Assembly: GCF_022829605.1 (NCBI RefSeq)
Contig: NZ_JAKSYD010000067.1
Location: 1 to 64,000, forward strand
Direction: 5' to 3'
DNA length: 64,000 nt
Source of the DNA: Methylobacterium sp. E-065
Lineage (GTDB): Bacteria > Pseudomonadota > Alphaproteobacteria > Rhizobiales > Beijerinckiaceae
Made by a program: the position numbers and the translations under genes. Of this stretch, positions 54,096 through 62,094 are shown piece after piece (the first letter of the stretch is position 1; each line of letters opens with the position of its first letter). A model generated the notes under the pieces. The model searched no databases and had not been told where the DNA came from. It saw only the letters and a list, made by a program, of their open reading frames with translations.

Positions 54096-55490
54096 TCACT
54101 GCGCCTGACGGCGCCGGTGCCGACGACCGCCCTCCGCTGTCCCTTGCGAATCCGTCGTCGTGCCATCGGCCGGCGCAGCGGACTTCACGTCACCCTTGCC
54201 GTCCGGCTTCGCCTCGGCGGCCTTGCCGTCGCCGGCAGCCGCGGCGCCCTCGGTGATCCGCACCGGCGCGCCGTCCTTGAGCCGGTCGGTGCCGTCCGTG
54301 ACGACCCGATCCCCCGGCTTCAGTCCCGAGGCCACCACCGTGTTGGTCCCGTCGGTCTCGCCCGTCTTGATCGGCCGGACCGTGACCTTGTTGTCCCCGT
54401 CCATCAGGTAGACGTAGGTGCCGGGCGTGCCCTGGAGCAGGCTCGCATTCGGCACCAGTGTCGCCTCCCGCACCGTGTCGACCGTCAGCTTGGCGTTGAC
54501 GAACTGGTTCGGAAACAGCTCCTCGTCGGCGTTGTCGAACAGGGCGCGCAGCTTCACCGTGCCGGTGGTCGTGTCGATCTGGTTGTCGACCGTGTCGAGC
54601 CGGCCGGTGGCGATCTCGTGGGCGTCGCCGCGATCGTAGGCCCGCACGGTGAGCTTGGTCCCGGCCCGCACCTGCCGCATCACCCGGGCGACGTCGTCCT
54701 CCGGCAGGGTGAAGATCACCGAGATCGGGTGGAGCTGGGTCACCACCACGATCGCCGTGGAGGCGGCCGAGATGTAGTTGCCCTGGTCGACCTGCCGGAG
54801 GCCGACCCGCCCGTCCACCGGCGCCGTGATGTGCGTGTAGGCGATGTTGAGCTTCTGCTGGTCGACGAGCGCCTGGTCGGCCGCGATCGTCCCTTCGTTC
54901 TGCTTCACCAGGGCGGCCTGGGTGTCGACGTTCTGCTTCGAGATCGAATCCTGACGGTTCAGCGTCTGGTAGCGCTGGAGGTCGAGCTTCGCGTTCTGGA
55001 GGAGCGCCTGATCGCGGGCGAGCTGGCCCTGGTACTGGGCGAGCAGCGCCTCGTAGGGCCGGGAATCGATCTGCGCGAGTTCGTCGCCGGCCTTGACGGT
55101 CTGGCCCTCGCGGAACTTCACCTGCATGAGATAGCCGCTGATCTGCGACTTCACCGTCACGGTGGCGAGCGGCGTCACCGTGCCGAGGCCCTGGAGGATC
55201 ACCGGCATGTCGCCGGTCGTCACCGAGGCGATCCCCACCGCCTGCGGCATGTCGGCCCCGCCGCGCCGGCCGCCATGGCCGCCGGTATGCTGCGCCGTCG
55301 CGGGCTCGGCCCCCTTGGTGGTCCGGGCCTCGTACCAGCGATGGCCGATCGCCCCGGCGCCGGCGAGCAGCACCAGGATCACGAGCCAGCGGATCGGCCG
55401 GAACCGCCGCCGCCCGACATCGCGCGCGGGCGTCTCACCGGGCTGGTAGGCGCGGGCGGTGTCGGTCCGGATCGGTGAACTCTCGTTCAT
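54096..55490 (-). CDS. RND efflux periplasmic adaptor (MdtA-like)
   Basis: A 464-residue membrane-fusion protein, first gene of the four-gene efflux operon. An N-terminal TM anchor (about residues 32-50, LVILVLLAGAGAIGH) is followed by a lipoyl/barrel-sandwich half around GTVTPLATVTVKSQISGYL. A coiled-coil hairpin comes next (AQYQGQLARDQALLQNAKLDLQ pieces and QNVDTQAALVKQNEGTIAADQA), then the second lipoyl half ITAPVDGRVGLRQVDQGNY and the beta-barrel domain. The C-terminal 45 residues are Ala/Lys/Gly/Arg-rich. The ATG at 55490 is preferred over one at 55529. Drug class unknown. Confidence 0.93.
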   Translation of the reverse strand: MNESSPIRTDTARAYQPGETPARDVGRRRFRPIRWLVILVLLAGAGAIGHRWYEARTTKGAEPATAQHTGGHGGRRGGADMPQAVGIASVTTGDMPVILQGLGTVTPLATVTVKSQISGYLMQVKFREGQTVKAGDELAQIDSRPYEALLAQYQGQLARDQALLQNAKLDLQRYQTLNRQDSISKQNVDTQAALVKQNEGTIAADQALVDQQKLNIAYTHITAPVDGRVGLRQVDQGNYISAASTAIVVVTQLHPISVIFTLPEDDVARVMRQVRAGTKLTVRAYDRGDAHEIATGRLDTVDNQIDTTTGTVKLRALFDNADEELFPNQFVNAKLTVDTVREATLVPNASLLQGTPGTYVYLMDGDNKVTVRPIKTGETDGTNTVVASGLKPGDRVVTDGTDRLKDGAPVRITEGAAAAGDGKAAEAKPDGKGDVKSAAPADGTTTDSQGTAEGGRRHRRRQAQ

Positions 55491-55782
55491 GTCTGACTCG
55501 TGTCTGACGGCAGCCCGGGCCCGCCGCACTGGCGACCATGGAAGGCCCTAGCCCCGCGTGTCCAAACCCCTGTGCCGGCCCCCGCGACGCCGGTCCCGGA
55601 GGCTGAGTCTGAGATCGTTGCCGATTCGTGTCGTGGCGCGGCGGAAACGACACCTGACGCGGAGTCCAAGCCCATGATGTTATCTGGGGCCTGTACGGCT
55701 CCTGACTGCGGCGACATCTTCGCCACCGGGACAGTGTCGAAGCGATGCCCGCCCAATGCGCCGTCACTAGGGCGGTGAGGTT
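55491..55782. promoter_or_regulatory. upstream region of the RND efflux operon
   Basis: About 290 bases between the adaptor start and the end of the small gene at 55783. It should contain the efflux-operon promoter, transcribed leftwards. No TetR- or MarR-type regulator gene is adjacent and no clear palindromic operator was seen, so the control of the pump is not evident. Confidence 0.35.
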
Positions 55783-55941
55783 TCAGTCGTGTTGCTGGTG
55801 TTCCTGTTGCGGAGCCGCATAGGCGCGCAGCACTGCCTGGAGCGCCCCGTCCACAGGGGTCACCGGCAGGGCGCGTCGCAGGGTCACGCCAAGACCCGCG
55901 ATCAGCAGTGCGAGGAGAAGGCAGCGTGAGGCCGTCCGCAT
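55783..55941 (-). CDS. small membrane protein, hypothetical
   Basis: A 52-residue frame from ATG at 55941 with one hydrophobic helix (RCLLLALLIAGLGVTL), a short periplasmic-looking segment (ALPVTPVDGALQAVLRAYAA) and a Gln/His tail (PQQEHQQHD). I recognise no family. An ATG at 55971 would add ten residues. The hydrophobic helix in a GC-rich background and the clean ending favour a real small gene, but the evidence is thin. Confidence 0.4.
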   Translation of the reverse strand: MRTASRCLLLALLIAGLGVTLRRALPVTPVDGALQAVLRAYAAPQQEHQQHD

Positions 55942-56269
55942 CGTCGGTTCCGAACGGTCGCTGGCGATCATGGCTTCGCACGGCGACCGCGAGATCGGCC
56001 GCTCGCGATCGGGCGGCGGAGTTCCGGTCGAAAGCCTAGCCCCAAAACGTCGAAAGGACCACCGACCCGCAAGTCGATGGTCCTTCGAGAGGACCGGGGC
56101 GGCTTCCTGATGGCAGAGCGAGGGGGCGAAGCCCTGCCGGCAGGTGTGCCGCACCGGCCGTGACGAGAAACTACGATACGAGTGATGAAAGTCAACATTC
56201 GTCAGCCGTCAGATTTCGGAGGCGCGATGCGTCTGTGCGCATGCGCACATTCCGCAAGGATCGGTGGCC
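55942..56269. other. intergenic region upstream of the aminotransferase gene
   Basis: About 330 bases. Bases 56160-56215 are less GC-rich (TACGATACGAGTGATGAAAG) and may hold a promoter for the rightward aminotransferase gene. A perfect 16-base palindrome at 56234-56249 is listed separately. No other gene was supported. Confidence 0.4.
56234..56249. promoter_or_regulatory. perfect 16-base palindrome, putative operator
   Basis: TGTGCGCATGCGCACA is its own reverse complement. It lies 20 bases upstream of the aminotransferase ATG, overlapping the expected leader region. The position suits a repressor operator or an mRNA hairpin. The binding protein is unknown. Confidence 0.4.
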
Positions 56270-57481
56270 ATGCTACAGGCCGGCCATGCTGAGCCCGTCC
56301 CGGCCCGACCACCCGTTTCACGCCGCATGAATCCGGTCTTCGCGACGCTGCCCACGACGGTGTTCGAGACGATGTCGCGGCTCGCCCGGGCCCACGGCGC
56401 GGTCAATCTCGGCCAGGGCTTCCCCGACGATCCCGGGCCCGCCGACATCCGCCAGCACGGTGCCCGGGCCCTGGTCGACGGCTGGAACCAGTACCCGCCG
56501 ATGATGGGCGTGCCGGCCCTGCGTCAGGCGATCGCGGCGCATTACGCGGCGCATCAGGGTCTCGCCCTCGATCCGGAGACCGAGGTGATGGTGACATCGG
56601 GCGCCACCGAGGCGCTGGCCGGTGCGTTGCTGGCTCTGGTCGAGCCCGGCGACGAGGTCGTGCTGTTCGCGCCCATGTACGACGCCTACCTGCCGCTGGT
56701 CCGGCGCGCCGGCGGCGTGCCGCGGGTCGTGACCCTGACGCCGCCGGCGTTCCGCCTCGACGAGGCTGCCCTGGAGGCGGCCTTCAGCGACCGCACCCGG
56801 GTCGTGCTGGTGAACAATCCGCTCAACCCCAGCGCCACCCTGTTCGGACAGGACGATCTCGCGCTTCTGGCCCACTATTGCCGCCGCTTCGACGTGACGG
56901 TGCTGTGCGACGAGGTCTGGGAGCACGTGGTCTTCGATGGCGCGCGCCATACGCCGCTCATGGCGCTGCCCGGCATGCGCGAGCGGACCGTGAAGATCGG
57001 CTCGGCGGGCAAGATCTTCTCGCTCACCGGCTGGAAGGTCGGCTTCGTGATGGCCGATGCCCGGCTGATGCAGGGGCTAGCCAAGGCGCATCAGTTCCTC
57101 ACCTTCACCACGCCGCCGAACCTCCAGGAGGCGGTAGCGTACGGCCTCGCCAAGCCCCCGGATTGGTTCGACGCCATGCGGGCGGGTTATGCCCGGTCCC
57201 GAGACCGGCTGGCCGGCGGATTGCGGGCGCTCGGCTTCGATGTCCTGCCGGCCCAGGCGACGTGGTTCCTCAACCTCGACATCGCGGGCCTCGGCCTCGG
57301 GGACGATGCCGCGTTCTGCGAGGCGCTCGTCACGCGGCACGGCGTGGCGGCGATCCCGGTGAGCGCCTTCTACCCCGACACCTCCATGCGGACCCTCGTG
57401 CGCCTCTGCTTCGCCAAGGACGACGCCACCCTCGACACCGCCCTCGACCGGATGAGCGGGCTCACCCGGAGCCGGCCATGA
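56270..57481 (+). CDS. PLP-dependent aminotransferase, class I/II
   Basis: A 403-residue fold-type-I aminotransferase resembling the YbdL/kynurenine-glutamine transaminase K group (methionine or aromatic substrates with 2-oxo-acids). The start TVFETMSRLARAHGAVNLGQGFPD is characteristic of that group. Other pieces are TSGATEALAGAL, NNPLNPSATLF, LCDEVWEHVVFDG and the PLP lysine in SAGKIFSLTGWKVG (about K248). NPLNP replaces the common NPHNP. The ATG at 56270 has AAGGA 9 bases upstream; a GTG at 56264 has poor spacing. The exact substrate is not determined. Confidence 0.9.
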   Translation: MLQAGHAEPVPARPPVSRRMNPVFATLPTTVFETMSRLARAHGAVNLGQGFPDDPGPADIRQHGARALVDGWNQYPPMMGVPALRQAIAAHYAAHQGLALDPETEVMVTSGATEALAGALLALVEPGDEVVLFAPMYDAYLPLVRRAGGVPRVVTLTPPAFRLDEAALEAAFSDRTRVVLVNNPLNPSATLFGQDDLALLAHYCRRFDVTVLCDEVWEHVVFDGARHTPLMALPGMRERTVKIGSAGKIFSLTGWKVGFVMADARLMQGLAKAHQFLTFTTPPNLQEAVAYGLAKPPDWFDAMRAGYARSRDRLAGGLRALGFDVLPAQATWFLNLDIAGLGLGDDAAFCEALVTRHGVAAIPVSAFYPDTSMRTLVRLCFAKDDATLDTALDRMSGLTRSRP

Positions 57482-57562
57482 TGGACGCGGGGCCATTCCT
57501 TGCGGGGATCCGACCGTGGGGCCACATCGTTGAAAGTGATGGCTTCCGCACGGACCGCAACC

Positions 57563-58057
57563 ATGGATTTTACCCAGGCCCCCCCGACCGGCTGCTTCGC
57601 CCGGACCGAGACCCGTCCCGGCGGCGAGGACCGCCTCGGCGCCCGCCCGCCCTTCCTGTCGGCGGATCTCGGCCGGGAGGCGAGCCTCGCCCGGCTGGAG
57701 ACGCTGGCCCACCTGATGGACACGGCCTTCGTGATCCCGGGGATCAACCGGCGCGTCGGGTTCGACGCGCTGATCGGCCTCGTGCCGGTGATCGGCGACG
57801 TGGCCGGCATGGTGATCTCGTCCTTCATCGTCTACGAGGCCAAGCGCCTTGGAGCGCCGGGCTGGCTGGTGGCCCGGATGGGGCTCAACGTGGCCTTCGA
57901 CGGTCTGATCGGCGCGGTGCCGATCGCGGGCGACCTGTTCGACGCGGCCTTCAAGGCCAACCGCCGGAACGTCGGCCTGCTGCGCCGCTGGATGGAGCGC
58001 AGCGGCGGCCTGCGCCCGAGCGAGATCGAGGGCACCGCGACCCGGCTCGACGGCTGA
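57563..58057 (+). CDS. DUF4112 membrane protein
   Basis: A 164-residue protein of the DUF4112 family. After a Pro/Arg-rich N-terminus, the conserved LETLAHLMDTAFVIPGINRR, FDALIGLVPVIGDV and NVAFDGLIGAVPIAGDLFDAAFKAN pattern (two related GLxPxxGD motifs) appears, with two hydrophobic segments likely buried in the membrane. Function is unknown. The ATG at 57563 is preferred, but in-frame starts at 57500 or 57539 are possible. It lies 81 bases after the aminotransferase gene on the same strand and may be co-transcribed. Confidence 0.82.
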   Translation: MDFTQAPPTGCFARTETRPGGEDRLGARPPFLSADLGREASLARLETLAHLMDTAFVIPGINRRVGFDALIGLVPVIGDVAGMVISSFIVYEAKRLGAPGWLVARMGLNVAFDGLIGAVPIAGDLFDAAFKANRRNVGLLRRWMERSGGLRPSEIEGTATRLDG

Positions 58058-58135
58058 GGGGTGTTGGAGGGACGGGCACCGTCCTTCCGCCCACGGGCCC
58101 GGCGCGCTTGAAAACCGAGACTGGGCGCTTCCGCT

Positions 58136-58168
58136 TCTCTTCCTCCCCCCGCAGAGGGGAGAGGGGGA
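58136..58168. repeat. family C C-run/G-run palindrome (short form)
   Basis: CTCTTCCTCCCCCCGCAGAG followed by GGGAGAGGGGGA forms a hairpin with the same CCCCCGCAGAGGGG core as other family C copies. It lies between the DUF4112 stop and the permease gene and may terminate the former. Confidence 0.65.
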
Positions 58169-58268
58169 TACGTGGAGAGACCTATCCACGTCTCCGACCC
58201 AGATGCGTCGGTCGCGCCATCCATAGCGCGGGGTGGCCGAGCCCCCGTCGGCTTGGGAGCCTCCAGCC

Positions 58269-59480
58269 ATGAACGAACTTGCCCGCCCCGGCGACGGCAT
58301 GGCCGTGCCCGCTCCGATGCCGGGCGCCCAACCGCTCGTCCTGCGGCCGGACGAGGGCGCCCCCCCGCCGCTCGCCCCGGCCGGGCGCCGTGGCCTGTCG
58401 CCGATCAACCGGCGGCGGCTCGACAATTTTCGCCGCAACCGCCTCGGTTTCGCGTCGTTCCTGATCTTCACGATCCTGTTCGTCGCCAGCCTGTTCGCCG
58501 AGTTCATCGCCAACGATCGGCCGATCCTCCTGTCCTACAAGGGCGAGTGGCTGGTGCCGGTGCTGGTCGACTACCCGGAGGAAAAGTTCGGCGGCTTCCT
58601 CGCGCAGACCGATTACCGCTCCTCCGAGATCCGCAAGGAGATCGCGCAGAACGGCTGGGCGCTCTGGCCGCCGATCCGCTTCTCCTACGACACGATCAAC
58701 GAGGATCTGCCGACCCCCTCGCCGTCGCCACCGACCTGGATGCTCACGGACGCGCAGTGCCGGCCGGTCGCGGAAAAGCTCGGCGGCACGACCTGCGCCG
58801 ACATCCCCCAGCACTGGCTCGGCACCGACAACACCACCCGGGACGTGCTGGCGCGGGTGATCTACGGCTTCCGCATCTCGGTGCTGTTCGGCCTGATCCT
58901 GGCCGCGGTCTCGTCGGCCATCGGCGTGGTGGCGGGGGCCGTGCAGGGTTATTTCGGCGGCTGGGTCGATCTCGCCTTCCAGCGCTTCATCGAGGTCTGG
59001 GGCGGGATCCCGACCCTCTACCTAATCATCATCATCTCGGCCTTCATCGCGCCGGGCTTCTTCGTGCTGCTCGGGATCATGCTGCTGTTCTCCTGGGTGG
59101 CGCTGGTCAGCGTCGTGCGCGCCGAGTTCCTGCGCGCCCGGAACTTCGAGTATGTCCGCGCCGCCCGGGCGCTCGGCCTGTCGAATATTCGGATCATGAC
59201 GGTCCACCTGCTGCCGAACGCCATGGTGGCGACGCTGACCTTCCTGCCGTTCATCCTGAACGGCTCGATCACGACCCTGACCTCGCTGGACTTCCTCGGC
59301 TTCGGCCTGCCGCCGGGTTCGCCCTCGCTGGGCGAACTCCTTGCCCAGGGCAAGGACAACCTCACGGCACCCTGGCTCGGGCTCACGGGCTTCCTGGTGA
59401 TCGCCGTGATGCTGAGCTTGCTCGTCTTCGCCGGCGAAGCCGTGCGCGATGCATTCGACCCGCGCAAGACCTTTGCCTGA
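58269..59480 (+). CDS. ABC transporter permease, YejE-like, orphan
   Basis: A 403-residue inner-membrane permease of the oligopeptide/microcin C (DppC/YejE) family. It has a proline-rich cytoplasmic N-terminus (about 45 residues), TM1 at about 60-80, and a long periplasmic loop with RYDTINEDLPTPSPSPP-like sequence and the HWLGTDNTTRDVLARVIYG entry motif. Five more helices follow, with the cytoplasmic EAA loop (EYVRAARALGLSNIRIMTVHLLPN). In YejABEF systems this subunit pairs with YejB and the ATPase YejF, but none of those genes is adjacent here. The ATG at 58269 is preferred over one at 58233. Confidence 0.85.
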   Translation: MNELARPGDGMAVPAPMPGAQPLVLRPDEGAPPPLAPAGRRGLSPINRRRLDNFRRNRLGFASFLIFTILFVASLFAEFIANDRPILLSYKGEWLVPVLVDYPEEKFGGFLAQTDYRSSEIRKEIAQNGWALWPPIRFSYDTINEDLPTPSPSPPTWMLTDAQCRPVAEKLGGTTCADIPQHWLGTDNTTRDVLARVIYGFRISVLFGLILAAVSSAIGVVAGAVQGYFGGWVDLAFQRFIEVWGGIPTLYLIIIISAFIAPGFFVLLGIMLLFSWVALVSVVRAEFLRARNFEYVRAARALGLSNIRIMTVHLLPNAMVATLTFLPFILNGSITTLTSLDFLGFGLPPGSPSLGELLAQGKDNLTAPWLGLTGFLVIAVMLSLLVFAGEAVRDAFDPRKTFA

Positions 59481-59913
59481 CCCTCGGGTTGGCAGGACTT
59501 GAGGTTATCGGCGCGCGAATCAGTCGGATGCCCGACGGGGCCGAATGTCGCTGCGGCCCGCGGGTTTCACGAAATCTTGCGCGGAGACTGCTGATGTTCT
59601 GTGCAGAGCGCTAAACCCGAACGCTGGACCGTCCGAGACTGCGATCGCCTCGGGGCGTAAAGGTCTCTCCCATCTACGAAAACTAGCTTTCAGGATCCGC
59701 CCAGCATTCGCGCGTCAGACCGCGATAAAGCGACTGCGAAGTGCCTTCCCGTTGTCGCCAATGCAACCGCACCCTGTAGAGACGGGCTCTTAATGCACAC
59801 TTAGACTTATGTCCGCGCGCAGATCCGTATAAGGGTGAGCTTGCTTTTTCCGACCGGTGTCTTAACTCGCGAAAAGAGCGGTTCCCACCAGGTTTTGAAG
59901 CAAGGAAGAGAAA
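59481..59913. other. intergenic region upstream of the MucR-family gene
   Basis: About 430 bases with no protein or RNA gene recognised. The right half (59780-59910) is less GC-rich and should contain the mucR promoter. It includes a near-consensus CtrA-type site at 59790-59804, and the gene's ribosome-binding site AAGGAAGAG ends four bases before the ATG. Confidence 0.45.
59790..59804. promoter_or_regulatory. CtrA-type box, one mismatch (TTAA-N7-TTAG)
   Basis: TTAATGCACACTTAG matches TTAA-N7-TTAA at seven of eight positions. It lies 110 bases upstream of the MucR-family start. A separate TTAAC half site occurs at about 59862. Regulatory interplay between CtrA and MucR proteins is known in Caulobacter, which makes the site plausible but not proven. 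Confidence 0.35.
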
Positions 59914-60441
59914 ATGTCTGACGCTGTGCTGACAGCCCAACTGGATTACATCGAACGGACCGTGGACGTCGTCGCGGCCTACGTTTCCAACAACTCGCTG
60001 CCCTCGGCCGAATTGCCCAGCCTGATCGCGAGCATCCACGGCGCGTTGAATTCGATCGCCTCCGGATCGGTCACCCCGGTCGTCGACACGGTCGAGCGGC
60101 CGACCCCGGCCCAGATCCGCAAGTCGATCCGGCCCGACGGCCTGATCAGCTTCATCGACGGCAAGTCGTACAAGACGCTGAAGCGCCACCTCACCAAGCA
60201 CGGCCTGGACCCGCAGACCTATCGCGAGCGCTTCGGGCTGCCGGCCGATTACCCGACCACGTCGGCGAATTACTCGGCGCAGCGCTCGGCACTGGCCAAG
60301 AGCCTCGGCCTCGGTCAGCCCGGCCGCGGCCAGCAGGCCGATCAGGACGATGAGGCCGCTGACGATACGGTTTCCGCCGCCCCGCAGGGCCGGCGCCAGG
60401 GTGCCGCGGGCCGCGGCCGCCGCAAGAACGAGGCGGCCTGA
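59914..60441 (+). CDS. MucR/Ros family transcriptional regulator lacking zinc cysteines
   Basis: A 175-residue regulator. The helical N-terminal oligomerisation domain (DYIERTVDVVAAYVSNNSLP) and the C-terminal Ros/MucR DNA-binding domain with RKSIRPDGLISFIDGKSYKT, LKRHLTKHGLDPQTYRERF and GLPADYPTTSANYSAQRSA are clear. The last 40 residues are a Gln/Arg/Gly-rich tail. In Ros and most MucR proteins two cysteines precede the histidines (C-x2-C-x9-H). Here the segment reads SFIDGKSYKTLKRHLTKH with no Cys, as in some Mesorhizobium Ml proteins that fold without zinc. MucR proteins are H-NS-like repressors of AT-rich promoters. Co-regulators unknown. Confidence 0.88.
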   Translation: MSDAVLTAQLDYIERTVDVVAAYVSNNSLPSAELPSLIASIHGALNSIASGSVTPVVDTVERPTPAQIRKSIRPDGLISFIDGKSYKTLKRHLTKHGLDPQTYRERFGLPADYPTTSANYSAQRSALAKSLGLGQPGRGQQADQDDEAADDTVSAAPQGRRQGAAGRGRRKNEAA

Positions 60442-60468
60442 GGGCTCGCCAGGAGGGTCGGCTCCGGT

Positions 60469-61902
60469 TCAGGCCGCGAGCCGTCCCTCCAGCGGGAAGA
60501 CCTTGGCGGGGTTCAGCATCCAGTCCGGATCGAACACCGCCTTGACCCGCATCTGCTGATCGAGATCGACCTGATCGTACTGGAAGCGCATCAATTCGCG
60601 CTTCTCGATGCCGACGCCGTGCTCGCCGGTCAGGCAGCCGCCGACCTCGACGCAGAGCTTCAGGATCTCGTCGCCGGCTTCCTCGGCCTTCTGCAACTCG
60701 CCGGCCTTGTTGATGTCGAACAGGATCAGCGGGTGCAGGTTGCCGTCGCCGGCGTGGAACACGTTGGCGACGCGCAGACCCTTCCCGGCGCAGATCGCGC
60801 CGATCCGCTCCAGCACCGGCCCGAGCTGGCCGGTGGGGATCGTGCCGTCCATGCAGATGTAATCGGAGATCCGGCCGGTGGCCCCGAAGGCCGATTTGCG
60901 GCCCTTCCAGATCGCGGCCGATTCCGCTTCCGAGCGCGAGACCCGCAGGCTGGTCGGGCGGAAACCTTCCGCGATGCGCTCGATCCGCGCCAGCATCGCC
61001 CCGCACTCGGTATCCGAGCCCTCGACCTCGATGATCAGCATCGCCTCGGCGTCGCGGGGATAGCCGGCCTGGGCGAAGTCCTCGGTGATCAGGATCGCCT
61101 CGCGATCCATGTATTCGATCGCCACCGGGATGATGCCGGCCGCGATGATCGCCGCAACGCAATCGCCCGCATCCTCGACCTTCGAGAAGCCGACCAGCGC
61201 CGGCCGCGCGCCCTCGGCAGCGCGCAGGATCCGCACCGTCGCCTCGGTGACGATCCCGAGCTGCCCCTCCGAGCCGCAGACGAGGCCGAGCAGGTCATAG
61301 CCGCCGGCATCGAGGTGCTGGCCGCCGATCTCCACCACGGTGCCGTCGTTGAGCACCAGGGTGACGCCGAGCAGGTTGTTGGTGGTCACGCCGTATTTGA
61401 GACAGTGCGCGCCGCCGGAATTCATCGCGATGTTGCCCGCGATGGTGCAGGCGAGCTGGCTCGACGGGTCGGGGGCGTAGAAGAAGCCCTCGTGGCTGAC
61501 CGCCCCCGAGATCGCCAGGTTGGTGATGCCGCTCTGCACCCGGGCGGTGCGGTTGGCGAAATCGAGGTCGAGCACCTTGGTCATCTTGCCGACGCCGAGG
61601 ATGATCGCGTCGGCCTGCGCGATGGCGCCGCCCGCCAGCGAGGTGCCGGCACCCCGGGGCACCACCCGGACGCCGTTGGCGTGGCAATACGCCATGATCG
61701 CCGAGACCTCCGCGGTGGTGGAGGGCAGCACCACGGCCAGCGGCATCTGCCGGTAGGCGGTCAGCCCGTCGGTCTCGAAGGCCCGGCGCTCGTCCTCGCT
61801 CACCACCAGAGCCTCCGGCGCCACCAGGGGCGCGAGGCCGGCCAAAATCGCCTCGCGCCGGGCGAGGATGGCGGGATCGGGGTCGGGGAAGCGGATCGAC
61901 AT
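60469..61902 (-). CDS. glcD: FAD-linked oxidase, GlcD-like
   Basis: A 477-residue FAD enzyme of the GlcD/D-lactate dehydrogenase group, which oxidises glycolate or D-2-hydroxy acids. The PP-loop FAD motif VVPRGAGTSLAGGA, the middle GGYDLLGLVCGSEGQLGIVTE (pieces GYDLLGL and GSEGQLGIVTE), and the C-terminal FHAGDGNLHPL and CLTGEHGVGIEKR motifs are all present. In glycolate oxidase operons glcE and glcF follow, but here the gene stands alone: a mucR-like gene follows on the other strand and kdsD lies upstream. So it may be a D-lactate or other 2-hydroxy-acid dehydrogenase rather than glycolate oxidase subunit D. Confidence 0.88.
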   Translation of the reverse strand: MSIRFPDPDPAILARREAILAGLAPLVAPEALVVSEDERRAFETDGLTAYRQMPLAVVLPSTTAEVSAIMAYCHANGVRVVPRGAGTSLAGGAIAQADAIILGVGKMTKVLDLDFANRTARVQSGITNLAISGAVSHEGFFYAPDPSSQLACTIAGNIAMNSGGAHCLKYGVTTNNLLGVTLVLNDGTVVEIGGQHLDAGGYDLLGLVCGSEGQLGIVTEATVRILRAAEGARPALVGFSKVEDAGDCVAAIIAAGIIPVAIEYMDREAILITEDFAQAGYPRDAEAMLIIEVEGSDTECGAMLARIERIAEGFRPTSLRVSRSEAESAAIWKGRKSAFGATGRISDYICMDGTIPTGQLGPVLERIGAICAGKGLRVANVFHAGDGNLHPLILFDINKAGELQKAEEAGDEILKLCVEVGGCLTGEHGVGIEKRELMRFQYDQVDLDQQMRVKAVFDPDWMLNPAKVFPLEGRLAA

Positions 61903-62094
61903 GGGGCTGGAGCCCTCGATTTGTGTGGCGTGCCGGCAGCATGGACCCGGGCGGGCGCGGCTTCAACCGCGTTGCGGGCGGCCGACCTGCGGCGCTGCGT
62001 CGTCCCGGCGTCACATTTCAACCACGACGGCTGCCTAGCGTCGGCGTTCACGCTTCGCATCGCCGGCCCGGCCGCCGGGTTCAGAACGGAACCG

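Noticed and set aside
59481..59913. Possible tRNA or small RNA before the mucR-like gene
   Set aside because: No acceptor/T-arm sequence (GGTTCRANTCC) or cloverleaf could be found here or in any other gap of the window.
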